The translations under genes and the position numbers were made by a program. Positions 37,217-46,875 of a stretch of 64,000 bases of DNA are shown here, in pieces. The notes under the pieces are model-generated. The model was given only the letters and a program-made list of their open reading frames with translations. It had not been told where the DNA came from and did no database searches. The stretch covers positions 62,001 to 126,000 of the forward strand of contig NZ_JQKX01000020.1 of the NCBI RefSeq assembly GCF_000746275.1, in the 5' to 3' direction. Within the stretch, counting starts at the first letter, position 1, and each line of letters opens with the position of its first letter. Source of the DNA: Thermopetrobacter sp. TC1. Its GTDB lineage: Bacteria; Pseudomonadota; Alphaproteobacteria; Rhizobiales; Aestuariivirgaceae.

Positions 37217-39646
37217 ATGCCGACGTTTTCGCGCTCACTGGAGCAGGCCCTGCACAGGGCACTGGCCATCGCCAACGAATACCGGCACGAGTATGCCACG
37301 CTGGAGCATCTGCTGCTGTCGCTGATCGACGATGTGGATGCCTCCGCCGTCATGCGCGCCTGCAACGTCGATCTTGATGTGCTGCGCCGGCAGCTGGAGA
37401 GCTATCTGGAGAACGAGCTGGCCAGCCTCGTGACCGACTCCGGCGATGATGCCCGCCCGACAACGGCCTTCCAGCGGGTGATTCAGCGCGCGGTCATCCA
37501 TGTGCAGACGTCCGGTCGCGAGGAAGTGACCGGCGCCAATGTGCTCGTTGCCATCTTTGCCGAGCGTGAAAGCCACGCGGCCTATTTCCTGCAGGAACAG
37601 GACATGACGCGCTACGATGCCGTGAACTACATCTCCCACGGCATCGCCAAGCGTCCCGGTGCCTCGCGCTCGCGGCCCGTTTTGGGCGTGGATCGCGATG
37701 AGGACGACATCGCCGGCCTTTCGCGCATGTCCTCGGCCTATGACGATGACGACGAGGGCGAGGATGAGGGCCTTGATCTTGACGACAACGATGATGCGGA
37801 CGGCGACAAGCCCAAGACGGAGGCGCTGGATGCCTACTGCATCAACCTGAACCAGAAGGCGAAGGACGGCAAGATCGATCCCCTCATCGGCCGCGAGCAG
37901 GAGGTGCGGCGCACCATTCAGGTGCTCTGCCGCCGGCAGAAGAACAACCCGCTGCTTGTGGGTGATCCCGGCGTGGGCAAGACGGCCATCGCCGAGGGCC
38001 TGGCCAAGCGCATTGTCGATGGGCAGGTGCCCGATGTGCTGAAGGACTGCACCATCTTCCAGCTCGACATGGGCGTGCTGCTGGCCGGCACCCGCTATCG
38101 CGGCGATTTCGAGGAGCGCATCAAGGCCGTCATCAAGGAGATCGAGAACTATCCGGGCGCCATTCTCTTCATCGACGAGATCCACACCGTTATCGGCGCC
38201 GGCGCCACCTCCGGCGGCGCCATGGATGCGTCCAACCTGCTCAAGCCCGCGCTGGCTTCGGGCAGCCTGCGCTGCATCGGCTCCACCACCTACAAGGAAT
38301 ACCGCCAGCACTTCGAGAAGGACCGCGCCCTGGTGCGGCGTTTCCAGAAGATCGACATCAACGAGCCGTCCATCGCCGACACCATCAAGATCCTGAAGGG
38401 CTTGAAGCCTTATTTCGAGGAGCATCACAAGGTGCGCTACACCAACGAGGCCATCCGCACCGCGGTGGAGCTCTCGGCCCGCTACATGTCGGACCGCAAG
38501 CTGCCGGACAAGGCCATTGACGTCATCGACGAAACCGGCGCCTCGCAGATGCTCCTTCCGGAATCCAAGCGCAAGACCACCATCGGCGTGAAGGACATCG
38601 AGGCCACCGTGGCCGCCATGGCCCGCATCCCGCCGAAATCGGTCTCGCGCGATGACGCGCGCATCCTCAAGAACCTGGCCGATGAGCTCAAGCGTGTCGT
38701 ATTCGGTCAGGATCAGGCCATCGAGGCCCTAAGCTCCGCCATCAAGTTGGCGCGCGCAGGCTTACGCGAACCGGAAAAGCCCATCGGCTGCTATCTCTTC
38801 TCCGGCCCCACCGGCGTGGGCAAGACAGAGGTGGCCCGTCAGCTCGCCCAGCTGCTCGGGGTGGAGCTCATCCGCTTTGACATGTCGGAATACATGGAGC
38901 GGCATTCGGTCTCGCGGCTGATCGGCGCACCGCCCGGCTATGTCGGCTTCGATCAGGGCGGCCTGCTCACCGATGCCATCGACCAGCATCCGCATGCGGT
39001 GCTGTTGCTGGACGAGATCGAAAAGGCCCATCCCGATCTCTTCAACATCCTGCTGCAGGTGATGGATCACGGCAAGCTCACCGACAACAACGGCAAGACG
39101 GTGGATTTCCGCAACGTGATCCTGATCATGACCACCAACGCCGGTGCGGCCGATCTGGCCAAGCAGGCCTTCGGCTTCACCCGCTCCAAGCGCGAGGGCG
39201 ACGACGAGGAGGCCATCCGCCGCCTCTTCACGCCGGAGTTCCGCAACCGGCTCGATGCCATCATACCTTTTGCGCATCTCACGCCGGAGATCGTGCGCCA
39301 GATCGTGCAGAAGTTCGTCCTGCAGCTGGAGGCGCAGCTGGCCGAGCGGCAGGTCAACATCGAGCTGTCGGACAAGGCGGCCGACTGGCTGGCGCGCGAG
39401 GGCTATGATCAGCAAATGGGCGCCCGTCCGCTCGCCCGCGTCATTCAGGAGCATATCAAGAAGCCGCTTGCGGAAGAGGTGCTCTTCGGGCGCCTGGTCA
39501 AGGGCGGCACCGTGCGCATCGATCTCAAGACCGACCGCAAGACCGGCGCGGAGAAGCTCACTTTCACCTATCTCTCACGCGAACAGGAAAAGGCGCGCCC
39601 CAGGGGCCGCAAGCCACGCAAAAAGCCCAAGCCCGCCAAGGCCTGA
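37217..39646 (+). CDS. clpA: ATP-dependent Clp protease ATP-binding subunit ClpA
   Basis: 809 residues. An N-terminal double Clp_N repeat binds ClpS. An acidic linker ([18 protein letters not shown]) is followed by AAA+ module D1 with Walker [14 protein letters not shown] and ILFIDEIHT, then D2 with [13 protein letters not shown] and [15 protein letters not shown]. The ClpP-docking IGL/IGF-type loop lies in the FDQGGLL to [11 protein letters not shown] region. ClpA unfolds substrates for ClpP. The acidic linker is longer than in E. coli, as often in alphaproteobacteria. The C-terminus is basic. Confidence 0.96.
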   Translation: MPTFSRSLEQALHRALAIANEYRHEYATLEHLLLSLIDDVDASAVMRACNVDLDVLRRQLESYLENELASLVTDSGDDARPTTAFQRVIQRAVIHVQTSGREEVTGANVLVAIFAERESHAAYFLQEQDMTRYDAVNYISHGIAKRPGASRSRPVLGVDRDEDDIAGLSRMSSAYDDDDEGEDEGLDLDDNDDADGDKPKTEALDAYCINLNQKAKDGKIDPLIGREQEVRRTIQVLCRRQKNNPLLVGDPGVGKTAIAEGLAKRIVDGQVPDVLKDCTIFQLDMGVLLAGTRYRGDFEERIKAVIKEIENYPGAILFIDEIHTVIGAGATSGGAMDASNLLKPALASGSLRCIGSTTYKEYRQHFEKDRALVRRFQKIDINEPSIADTIKILKGLKPYFEEHHKVRYTNEAIRTAVELSARYMSDRKLPDKAIDVIDETGASQMLLPESKRKTTIGVKDIEATVAAMARIPPKSVSRDDARILKNLADELKRVVFGQDQAIEALSSAIKLARAGLREPEKPIGCYLFSGPTGVGKTEVARQLAQLLGVELIRFDMSEYMERHSVSRLIGAPPGYVGFDQGGLLTDAIDQHPHAVLLLDEIEKAHPDLFNILLQVMDHGKLTDNNGKTVDFRNVILIMTTNAGAADLAKQAFGFTRSKREGDDEEAIRRLFTPEFRNRLDAIIPFAHLTPEIVRQIVQKFVLQLEAQLAERQVNIELSDKAADWLAREGYDQQMGARPLARVIQEHIKKPLAEEVLFGRLVKGGTVRIDLKTDRKTGAEKLTFTYLSREQEKARPRGRKPRKKPKPAKA

Positions 39647-39678
39647 TCATGCATACCTGATCATACGACAAGACGCAT

Positions 39679-39911
39679 ACCGTCATACCGGCGAAAGCCC
39701 AGTCGTGTCCAAGAAAATTCAGGAAGCGTGCTGTTGACGCCAAATCGACCGAGGAAAAAAAGACTTTCCATGAGTTAGGGATTGATTGTTTAACTCATTG
39801 ATAAATCACAAGAAAACGTCATTACCGGGCCTTGTCCCGGCAATCCAGGGCCAGGGATGAGGCGTTTTTGGTGGGCGATGGTGCTCACCAGCAGGCTTGA
39901 TCTGAACCGTA
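39679..39911 (+). repeat. Dispersed 233-bp intergenic repeat, copy 1
   Basis: This stretch after clpA matches, as reverse complement, 51372-51603 with roughly 85% identity by eye. It starts with a CCGTCATACCGGCG module and contains a CCGGG-CCTTGT-CCCGG palindrome near 39826-39840. No coding potential is apparent. Confidence 0.8.
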
Positions 39912-39920
39912 TGGATATAA

Positions 39921-40053
39921 AATGCCGGAACGGGATTTTATCCCGTTCCGGAACATTTTGGCGGGGTATATTACCCCGCCACCCATGCTATAGGCGGGGT
40001 AGAAAACCCCGCCGAAACGTTCCGGAAGGATGTACAACATCCTTCCGGCGGTA
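39921..40053. repeat. Four-hairpin intergenic repeat, copy 1
   Basis: Four consecutive palindromes lie at 39925-39951, 39960-39980, 39993-40013 and 40022-40048. The outer two have CCGGAA-ending stems and the inner two have GGCGGGG/CCCCGCC stems. The same four occur in the same order at 44834-44967. Confidence 0.85.
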
Positions 40054-40135
40054 GACCTAAGGCTTTTGCCGGGCTGACAATAAAGATGGCAATGGTGTGT
40101 CGTGTAGCGTGGACAAAACCGATGCCCTAGGCCAT

Positions 40136-40169
40136 GCCGGAAGGACGCGCGCGTCCTTCCGGCTTTTTT
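40136..40169 (+). terminator. Strong rho-independent terminator in the clpA-metG gap
   Basis: A perfect palindrome (arms GCCGGAAGGACGCG and complement, 40136-40163) is followed by TTTTTTC. It lies about 490 bases after clpA and 205 before metG. It may end readthrough from clpA and the repeat block, or a short unrecognised transcript. Its stem resembles the outer hairpins of the adjacent repeat. Confidence 0.75.
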
Positions 40170-40373
40170 CGTTTAAGGACAAGACCGGCCCATGAAGCGC
40201 AAACTGGTGCCGACGGGGCTTGAAATGACCCGGATGTGGGGGCACAACCGTCTGGCAGAAAAGACTCCCTTGCCGCCGTGGCGTTCTAGCAGCTGCCCCA
40301 ATCAGCAGCTGGCCTCATGGTCGCGGCAGGGCAGGGCAGCAATGTGACCGGTTTGATCAGCAGCAGGGCCGCC

Positions 40374-41951
40374 ATGAACACGCAAGCGAAGGGTGAAAAA
40401 CCGAAATTCTACATCACCACCGCCATTTCCTATCCCAATGGCGATCCGCACATCGGCCATGCCTACGAGGCGCTGGCAACGGATGCGCTGGCGCGCTTCA
40501 AGCGGCTGGATGGCCATGATGTCTTTTTCCTCACCGGCACGGACGAACATGGCCAGAAAATCCAGCAGACGGCGGCGAAACACGGCATGACGCCGCGCGA
40601 GTTCGTGGACATGATGGCGCCGAAGTTCATGAAGATGGTCGAGGCGCTCAACTGTTCCAACGATGATTTCATCCGCACCACCGAAGAGCGGCACATCCGC
40701 TCCGTGCAGGAGCTGTGGCGGCGCATGGCGGCCAACGGCGACATCTATCTTGGCAAATACGCCGGATGGTATTCCGTGCGTGATGAGGCCTATTACGCCG
40801 AGGACGAGCTGATCGAGGGCGAAAACGGCCAGAAACTGGCGCCCACGGGCACGGAAGTGCAGTGGATGGAGGAGGAAAGCTATTTCTTCCGCCTTTCCGC
40901 CTATCAGGACAAGCTTCTGGACTACTACGAGAAGAACCCGGACTTCATCGGCCCGCCGGAGCGGCGCAACGAGGTGATATCCTTCGTCAAATCGGGGCTT
41001 CAGGATCTCTCCATCTCCCGCACCACCTTCGACTGGGGCATTCCGGTGCCGGATGCGCCGGGGCATGTGATGTATGTGTGGGTGGATGCGCTGACCAACT
41101 ATCTTTCCGGCGTGGGCTTTCCGGATGAGAGCAATCCGCGCTGGAAATACTGGCCGGCCGACCTGCACGTGATCGGCAAGGACATCATCCGCTTCCATGC
41201 CGTCTACTGGCCGGCGTTCCTGATGAGCGCGGGCGTTGAACTGCCCAGAAGGGTCTATGGCCACGGCTTTCTGTTCAACCGCGGCCAGAAGATGTCGAAA
41301 TCCATCGGCAATGTGGTCAGCCCCTTCGACCTCATCGAGGAATACGGCGTCGATAGCGTGCGTTATTTCTTCCTGCGCGAGGTGCCCTTCGGGCAGGACG
41401 GTAACTATTCGCACGAGGCCATTGTCAACCGCATCAACGCCGATCTTGCCAACGATCTCGGCAACCTGGCGCAGCGCTCCCTGTCGATGATTTACAAGTA
41501 TTGTGACGGCGCCATCCCGGAACCTGGAGAATTCACCAAGGAAGACAAGGCATTATTGGATCAGGTTGACAACCTGCTTGAAGAAGTGCGCGCCCATCAC
41601 GAGGTGCAGGCCCTGCACAAGGCGCTGGATGCCATCTTCCGCGCCGTGGGTGAGGCCAACCGCTATTTCGCATCACAGGAGCCCTGGGCCTTGCGCAAGA
41701 CCGATCCGGAGCGGATGAAGACAGTGCTCTATGTGACGGCGGAAGTGGTGCGCCAGTTCGGCATTCTCATTCAGCCCTACATGCCGGCATCGGGGGCGAG
41801 CATGCTCAATCTCGTCGGCGCCGGAGAGAATGAGCGTGATTTCGCCGCGCTGGGTGAGGTGGGCAGGCTGCCGCCGGGACGGAAAATCGAAAAACCCACG
41901 CCGGTGTTCCCGCGCTATGTGGAGAAAGACGAGCAGGGCAAGCAGGCATGA
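40374..41951 (+). CDS. metG: Methionyl-tRNA synthetase
   Basis: 525 residues, class Ia synthetase. The HIGH-type motif is HIGHAYEA and the KMSKS motif is in [18 protein letters not shown] is replaced by [15 protein letters not shown]. The connective peptide lacks a Cys4 zinc knuckle, and there is no C-terminal EMAPII-like dimerisation domain. This is the short zinc-less form common in alphaproteobacteria. It charges tRNA-Met. The start at 40374 matches homologues. Its stop overlaps the start of tatD (ATGA). Confidence 0.95.
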   Translation: MNTQAKGEKPKFYITTAISYPNGDPHIGHAYEALATDALARFKRLDGHDVFFLTGTDEHGQKIQQTAAKHGMTPREFVDMMAPKFMKMVEALNCSNDDFIRTTEERHIRSVQELWRRMAANGDIYLGKYAGWYSVRDEAYYAEDELIEGENGQKLAPTGTEVQWMEEESYFFRLSAYQDKLLDYYEKNPDFIGPPERRNEVISFVKSGLQDLSISRTTFDWGIPVPDAPGHVMYVWVDALTNYLSGVGFPDESNPRWKYWPADLHVIGKDIIRFHAVYWPAFLMSAGVELPRRVYGHGFLFNRGQKMSKSIGNVVSPFDLIEEYGVDSVRYFFLREVPFGQDGNYSHEAIVNRINADLANDLGNLAQRSLSMIYKYCDGAIPEPGEFTKEDKALLDQVDNLLEEVRAHHEVQALHKALDAIFRAVGEANRYFASQEPWALRKTDPERMKTVLYVTAEVVRQFGILIQPYMPASGASMLNLVGAGENERDFAALGEVGRLPPGRKIEKPTPVFPRYVEKDEQGKQA

Positions 41952-42805
41952 GCGGAAAGAAGAAAAAGCGCGACCTGCCGCCCATCGCGCCGGTGGGGGC
42001 GCCGTTTGTCGATTCGCATTGCCATCTCACATACGGCACCCTGGGCAAGGACGTTGAGGCCGTTGTGCAGCGCGCGCACGAAGTGGGCGTGGCCGGCATG
42101 CTCACCATTTCCACCAAGCTGGAGACTTTCCCCGAAGTGCTGGCCATGGCCGAGCGTTTCCCCGGCGTGTGGGCCAGCGTGGGCACGCATCCGCACCATG
42201 CGGAAAGTGAAAAGGACGTGGTGAGTGCGGCGAAGCTTGTGGATCTGGCCGCGCATCCGAAGGTAATCGCCATCGGTGAGGCGGGGCTGGACTATTTCTA
42301 TGACCGCAGCCCGCGGGATATTCAGCAGGCGGTGTTTCGAGAACACATCGCGGCTGCGCGCGAAACCGGCCTGCCGCTGGTCATCCACACCCGTGAGGCG
42401 GAAGAGGACACGGCGGCCATCCTGGAGGAGGAAACGGCCAGGGGGCCCTTTCCGTTCGTCATGCACTGCTTCTCCTCAGCCCCGTGGCTGGCGGAGAAGG
42501 CGCTGGAGCTTGGCGGTTATGTTTCGTTTTCCGGCATCGTGACCTTCAAGAAAGGCGAATCTGTGCGCGAGGCGGCGACACGGACGCCCTTGGAGCGCAT
42601 GCTGGTGGAGACAGACGCGCCGTTTCTGGCGCCGGAGCCCTATCGCGGGCGGGTGTGCGAGCCGGCGCATGCGGCGGTGACCCTCCGCTATCTCGCCGAT
42701 CTGAAGGGCGTTTCCGCGGAAGACCTGGCGCGCATCACCTCTGAAAACTTCTTCAGGCTGTTTGCCAGGGCCGAGCCGCCGGCGGCCTTCCGTAAGGCGG
42801 CATAG
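41948..42805 (+). CDS. TatD family metal-dependent hydrolase
   Basis: 285 residues, TIM-barrel hydrolase. Metal ligands appear in VDSHCHL, the Glu of [26 protein letters not shown] and the late [14 protein letters not shown]. TatD/YcfH/YjjV enzymes are Mg2+-dependent 3'-5' DNases and RNases linked to DNA repair. The ATG overlaps the metG stop by four bases, showing translational coupling. The N-terminus is short and Lys-rich. Confidence 0.92.
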   Translation: MSGKKKKRDLPPIAPVGAPFVDSHCHLTYGTLGKDVEAVVQRAHEVGVAGMLTISTKLETFPEVLAMAERFPGVWASVGTHPHHAESEKDVVSAAKLVDLAAHPKVIAIGEAGLDYFYDRSPRDIQQAVFREHIAAARETGLPLVIHTREAEEDTAAILEEETARGPFPFVMHCFSSAPWLAEKALELGGYVSFSGIVTFKKGESVREAATRTPLERMLVETDAPFLAPEPYRGRVCEPAHAAVTLRYLADLKGVSAEDLARITSENFFRLFARAEPPAAFRKAA

Positions 42806-42868
42806 AGACAAAAGGGCAGGGCAAGGCGCATAAAGGGCGAGAGGCAAGGCGCAAAAGACAGGGCTGGC

Positions 42869-43846
42869 ATGGGCGATATTTTCCGCTTCACCATTCTTGG
42901 CTGTTCTTCTTCCGGCGGTGTGCCGCGCATCGGCAACGACTGGGGGGTGTGCGATCCTGCCGAGCCGAAAAACCGCCGCCGCCGCTGTTCGCTGCTCGTG
43001 CGCCGCATCCGTGAAACCGGACCGGATCAGACCGCAGAGCGCCAACAGAAGGCAGACCAGCCCATCGCCGAGGATGGCGCCCATCACGGTCCGAACGGAC
43101 CGGCGGCGGGAGAAAGGCCGCCATCACTGCCGCCCGGCATGCCGCCGCCCAAGATCGACGATCCGCAACGGGAGAGGGAAACCCGCGTGCTTATCGACAC
43201 GTCTCCGGACTTGCGCGAACAGTTGCTCAGCGCCGGTGTGGGCGTGCTGGATGCGGTGCTCTATACCCATGAGCATGCCGATCACATCCATGGCATCGAT
43301 GATCTGCGCGGGGTCTATTTCAACCGCGGGCGCCGGCGCGTGCCCTGCTATGCCAATGACCGCACCGCCAACATCCTCGTCAACCGCTTTGGCTATTGTT
43401 TTTACACGCCGCCCGGCTCTGCCTATCCGCCCATCGCCGAGCTCAACCGCATCGAGGAATTCGTGCCCGTCACCATCGATGGCGCCGGCGGCGCAATCAC
43501 GGCCCTGCCCATCGACCTGGAACACGGACACTTCCATTCCTTTGGTTTCATTATTAATGGCGTGGCCTATACGCCCGATCTCAACGGCATTCCTGAGGCC
43601 ACCATCCCGCATCTGCAGGGGCTGAAGGTGTGGATCGTCGATGCCCTCCGCCCGGGGCCAAAGCCGCATCCCACGCATTTCATCCTGGAAGAGACCCTGC
43701 AGTGGATTGAGCGCCTCAAGCCCGAACGCGCCATCCTCACCAATCTCCACACCCTCATGGACTATCGCACACTAAAGGAGACCTTGCCGGAGGGGGTGGA
43801 GCCGGCCTATGACGGCCTCACCATCGACCTGCCCGTTCTCTCCTGA
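42869..43846 (+). CDS. MBL-fold metallo-hydrolase (PhnP-like)
   Basis: 325 residues, metallo-beta-lactamase fold. The N-terminus FTILGCSSSGGVPRIGNDWGVCDP is typical of the PhnP-like group, and HxHxDH is in THEHADHIHGIDD. Later ligands are in LEHGHFHSFG and VDALRP. A roughly 60-residue Pro/Glu/Gln-rich insertion (about 45-105) separates the first strand pair from LIDTSPDLREQL and is not part of the fold. Activity is probably phosphodiesterase-like. It follows tatD by 63 bases; metG-tatD-MBL is a conserved order in alphaproteobacteria (from memory). Confidence 0.9.
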   Translation: MGDIFRFTILGCSSSGGVPRIGNDWGVCDPAEPKNRRRRCSLLVRRIRETGPDQTAERQQKADQPIAEDGAHHGPNGPAAGERPPSLPPGMPPPKIDDPQRERETRVLIDTSPDLREQLLSAGVGVLDAVLYTHEHADHIHGIDDLRGVYFNRGRRRVPCYANDRTANILVNRFGYCFYTPPGSAYPPIAELNRIEEFVPVTIDGAGGAITALPIDLEHGHFHSFGFIINGVAYTPDLNGIPEATIPHLQGLKVWIVDALRPGPKPHPTHFILEETLQWIERLKPERAILTNLHTLMDYRTLKETLPEGVEPAYDGLTIDLPVLS

Positions 43847-43986
43847 TCCGGGCAGGGCAGGGCAAAGGCTTAGGGCGCGAAGAAGAGAAGCGCTGTGCTG
43901 CCGTCGCACCGGTTTTTTTTTCAGGAAAACGGAGCGGAATGCGCCATTTTTAAGCCTTTTTGAGCCGATCATCGGGGATGTCCGCC

Positions 43987-44706
43987 ATGCTGGAAACGCT
44001 CACCGTTCTGTTGCTTGGCTTTCTCATCGGCATGCGCCATGCCCTGGAGAGCGATCATCTCGCCGCCGTCGCCACCATGGCCACGCAGGCTGAGACCGTG
44101 CGCCAGACCATGAAGCTGGGCATGACCTGGGGCGTGGGTCATACGCTCACGCTTTTCCTGCTGGGCTCCGTTGTCCTGTTCATGGACGGCATCGTGCCGG
44201 AGCGTTTCGCCAGCGGCCTTGAGCTCATCGTCGGCGTCATGCTCGTCATCCTCGGGCTGGACGTGATCCGGCGCATGCGCAAACGCCGCGTGCACTTTCA
44301 TGTTCACGAGCATGAAGACGGCATCCGCCATTTTCACGCCCATGCCCATGACGGCACCATGCCGCACGATCGCGATCCCCATCACCATGTGCATGTTTCC
44401 GGGCTGACCTGGCGCGCCCTCATTGTCGGCATGGTGCATGGCGCCGCCGGCACCGCCGCGCTGGTGCTGCTGACCCTGCAGACCATTCACAACGTGCCGC
44501 TGGGCCTGCTCTATATCCTCGTGTTCGGCCTGGGCTCGGTGCTCGGCATGGGGATTGTATCCGTCATCATCAGCCTGCCGCTTCTCGCCACCGCCAATCG
44601 CGGCCTGACGCGCTATCATACCGCCCTGCAGCTTGGCATCGGTCTTCTCACCTTCGCCTATGGCCTCGTCATCATCTGGCAACTGGCCCCGGACGTTTTC
44701 GGCTAA
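43987..44706 (+). CDS. Nickel/cobalt transporter-like membrane protein (UreH/NiCoT-like)
   Basis: 239 residues, about six membrane segments. The first segment contains H-x4-D-H (HALESDH, residues 18-24), the metal-recognition motif of nickel-cobalt permeases, and the second TWGVGHTLTLFLLG. A His-rich cytoplasmic loop (about 98-140, HVHEHEDG, HFHAHAHD, DPHHHVH) probably binds metal ions. Both import (HoxN/UreH-like) and export (RcnA-like) are possible; no urease or hydrogenase genes are nearby. An ATG at 43978 is in frame, but the GGGG site better fits the ATG at 43987. Confidence 0.8.
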   Translation: MLETLTVLLLGFLIGMRHALESDHLAAVATMATQAETVRQTMKLGMTWGVGHTLTLFLLGSVVLFMDGIVPERFASGLELIVGVMLVILGLDVIRRMRKRRVHFHVHEHEDGIRHFHAHAHDGTMPHDRDPHHHVHVSGLTWRALIVGMVHGAAGTAALVLLTLQTIHNVPLGLLYILVFGLGSVLGMGIVSVIISLPLLATANRGLTRYHTALQLGIGLLTFAYGLVIIWQLAPDVFG

Positions 44707-44833
44707 AAGGGCAGGGTAAGCCCTCACCCCACACGCCACGATAATGATCGTCATACGGGCGAAAGCCCAGTGGTATCCAACTAAATTAGTCTATGCCTTG
44801 TGAATGATTTTCACCATTAAAAGTGTAAGCACG

Positions 44834-44967
44834 AATGCCGGAACGGGATTTTATCCCGTTCCGGAACGTTTTGGCGGGGTATATTACCCCGCCAATCCAT
44901 ACCTTGGGCGGGGTTGTAAACCCCGCCGAAATGTTCCGGAAGGATGTACAACATCCTTCCGGCGGTA
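44834..44967. repeat. Four-hairpin intergenic repeat, copy 2
   Basis: Palindromes at 44838-44864, 44873-44893, 44907-44927 and 44936-44962 reproduce those of copy 1 (39921-40053) in the same order, with differences mainly in the spacers. It fills the gap between the transporter gene and the methyltransferase gene. Upstream, 44752-44811 matches modules seen near 39684 and 51104-51144. No gene is seen in 44707-45191. Confidence 0.85.
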
Positions 44968-45191
44968 AAATCCATTTTAAACTCTTGCCCTACACGCCAC
45001 GACACCCCCGTCGCCATACTGGCGAAAGCCGGTATCGCAAGCCGTTTACCATCGCCGGAAGCTTCTTGCCTTCCATCTACCTTAAGCGTGCTTGCCTTTT
45101 CGCCTGTCTCTGTCATCATGATTGCCGCTCACTTTCTGTGCGGGCGCCTGTGTTGAGATGACCGATGATGACTGGTGATCCCGGAGTGATC

Positions 45192-45800
45192 ATGACGGAC
45201 AGGGAGCGCTTCTTTCCCGCCACATCCATGCCCGATGAGGACTGGTGGCGCATGCTCTGGGCCGAGCCGCAGCATGTGCTGAAGCGCCTGGGGCTTCAAA
45301 AAGGCATGCAGGCGGTGGATCTCTGTTGCGGCTATGGCTGGTTCACTCTGCCCATGGCCCAGGTTCTGGGCGCGGGCAGGGTTACGGCCATAGACATCGA
45401 ACCGGCCATGATTGCCGCGGCCCAAAAGCGCCTGCAGGCCCTGAACGCACCTGCCGTGAACTGGATCACCGGCTGCGCTCAGGAGCTGGACAAGGCCCTG
45501 CCGCCGCAGTCGCAGGATTTCGTCTTCATCGCCAACACCTTCCACGGCGTGCCCGAGAAAGAGGCGCTCACCCGTGTTGTGCACCGGGTGCTTAAACCCC
45601 GTGGCCTTTTTGTCATCGTCAACTGGCACGCGCATCCCCGGGAACAGACCTGCGTCCTCGGCCGCCCGCGCGGGCCCGCCACGGAATTGCGCATGCCGCC
45701 CGCAGCTGTGTGCGCGATCGTGGAAAAGGCGGGCTTTGCCCTTCAGAAACAGGTGGAGCTGCCACCCTATCATTATGGCCTTGTCTTTTCCCGCCAGTAA
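45192..45800 (+). CDS. Class I SAM-dependent methyltransferase
   Basis: 202 residues, Rossmann methyltransferase. Motif I is VDLCCGYGWFTLPMA (about 40-54), the acidic end of strand 2 is AIDIEPAMI, and motif IV/post-II is FVFIANTFHGVP. A Cys/Trp-rich region (NWHAHPREQTC) precedes the end. The substrate is unknown; it looks like UbiE/arsenite-type relatives but lacks a clear diagnostic motif. Start at 45192 has GGAG six bases upstream. Confidence 0.85.
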   Translation: MTDRERFFPATSMPDEDWWRMLWAEPQHVLKRLGLQKGMQAVDLCCGYGWFTLPMAQVLGAGRVTAIDIEPAMIAAAQKRLQALNAPAVNWITGCAQELDKALPPQSQDFVFIANTFHGVPEKEALTRVVHRVLKPRGLFVIVNWHAHPREQTCVLGRPRGPATELRMPPAAVCAIVEKAGFALQKQVELPPYHYGLVFSRQ

Positions 45801-45996
45801 CGTAAGGGGCCGTTCTGCGCCGTGCCGGAACATCAAATGTTCATGCCATACACGCCAAAAGGCGAAGACGAAGACGGTTGCCAAAGCCGCGATCTGGCGC
45901 AATAAACCTTGGCGAGCGATCCTTCTGGCCGGGGTGTTCTCTCCTGCGTACAATCCCACAACAGGCACGGCGATGTTCATTGCGGAGCGAGCCGTC

Positions 45997-46851
45997 ATGG
46001 CCGGTGAGCCGAAAAGACAGGTGTTTTTCATTTCCGACGGAACGGGTCTCACCGCCTCGTCCTACGGCAAGAGCCTGCTTGCCCAGTTTCGCGACATCGC
46101 CTTCGAGACCAAGACCATCCCCTTCGTCGATACAATCGAACGCGCGCACAAGGCGGCGGAGCGCATCCGGGAAACCCAGACAAAAACCGGCACGCGCCCC
46201 ATCGTTTTCAGCACCCTGGTGAAGGAGGACATCCAGCGCGTGATCGAGGAGACCGGGGCTTTCGTCATTGATCTGTTCAACGCCTTCATCGGCCCGCTGG
46301 AAAAGGAGCTTGGCGCCAAATCCGCCCATACCTTGGGCCATTCGCGCGATGTCTTCGGCGATGAGCGTTATCAGCGGCGCATCGAGGCCATCGAATTTGC
46401 GCTGAGCCATGATGATGGCGTGCGGGTGCGCGACTATGACCGGGCCGAGATCATTGTCATCGGTGTTTCCCGCTGCGGCAAGACACCGACTTCGCTCTAT
46501 CTGGCCATGAATTTCTCGCTGAAGGCGTGCAACTATCCGCTCACCGGCGAGGAGCTGGAACGCGAAACCTTGCCCGCGCCCCTCGCGCCCTGGCGGGAGA
46601 AGCTGATTGGCCTGACCATTGATCCCAAGGCTCTTTCCGAAATCAGGATGAAGCGCCGGCCGAGCCCGGAATATGCCTCGCTGGCCGCCTGTCGGCGCGA
46701 GGTGCGGGCGGCGGAGCGCATTTTCCAGCACAATCGCATTCCGGTGTTCGACAGCACCGCCACCTCCATCGAGGAACTGGCGGGCAATATCCTGAAACAT
46801 TACCGGCGCACACATGGCAATGGTAACGGTCTTGGCAACGGCAGCGCATGA
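45997..46851 (+). CDS. ppsR: PEP synthase/PPDK regulatory protein (kinase-pyrophosphorylase)
   Basis: 284 residues, DUF299 family. It opens VFFISDGTGLTASSYG and has the P-loop GVSRCGKT (about 156-163) and the conserved RRPSPEYASL. These enzymes inactivate PEP synthase by ADP-dependent phosphorylation of a threonine next to the catalytic His, and reactivate it by phosphate-dependent pyrophosphorolysis. The ppsA gene starts 24 bases downstream, which fixes the likely target. The ATG at 45997 has GGAG upstream; an ATG at 45973 is in frame but lacks one. Confidence 0.92.
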   Translation: MAGEPKRQVFFISDGTGLTASSYGKSLLAQFRDIAFETKTIPFVDTIERAHKAAERIRETQTKTGTRPIVFSTLVKEDIQRVIEETGAFVIDLFNAFIGPLEKELGAKSAHTLGHSRDVFGDERYQRRIEAIEFALSHDDGVRVRDYDRAEIIVIGVSRCGKTPTSLYLAMNFSLKACNYPLTGEELERETLPAPLAPWREKLIGLTIDPKALSEIRMKRRPSPEYASLAACRREVRAAERIFQHNRIPVFDSTATSIEELAGNILKHYRRTHGNGNGLGNGSA

Positions 46852-46875
46852 CCTGGCACATCGGAGGATGAGACC

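Noticed and set aside
39921-40053. CRISPR-like tandem palindromes
   Set aside because: The four hairpins are of two different types with no equal-length spacers, so this is not a CRISPR array.
43847-43986. Possible cobalamin or nickel riboswitch before the Ni/Co transporter-like gene
   Set aside because: No recognisable B12 box or NiCo-riboswitch four-way junction; only a T8 run near 43913.
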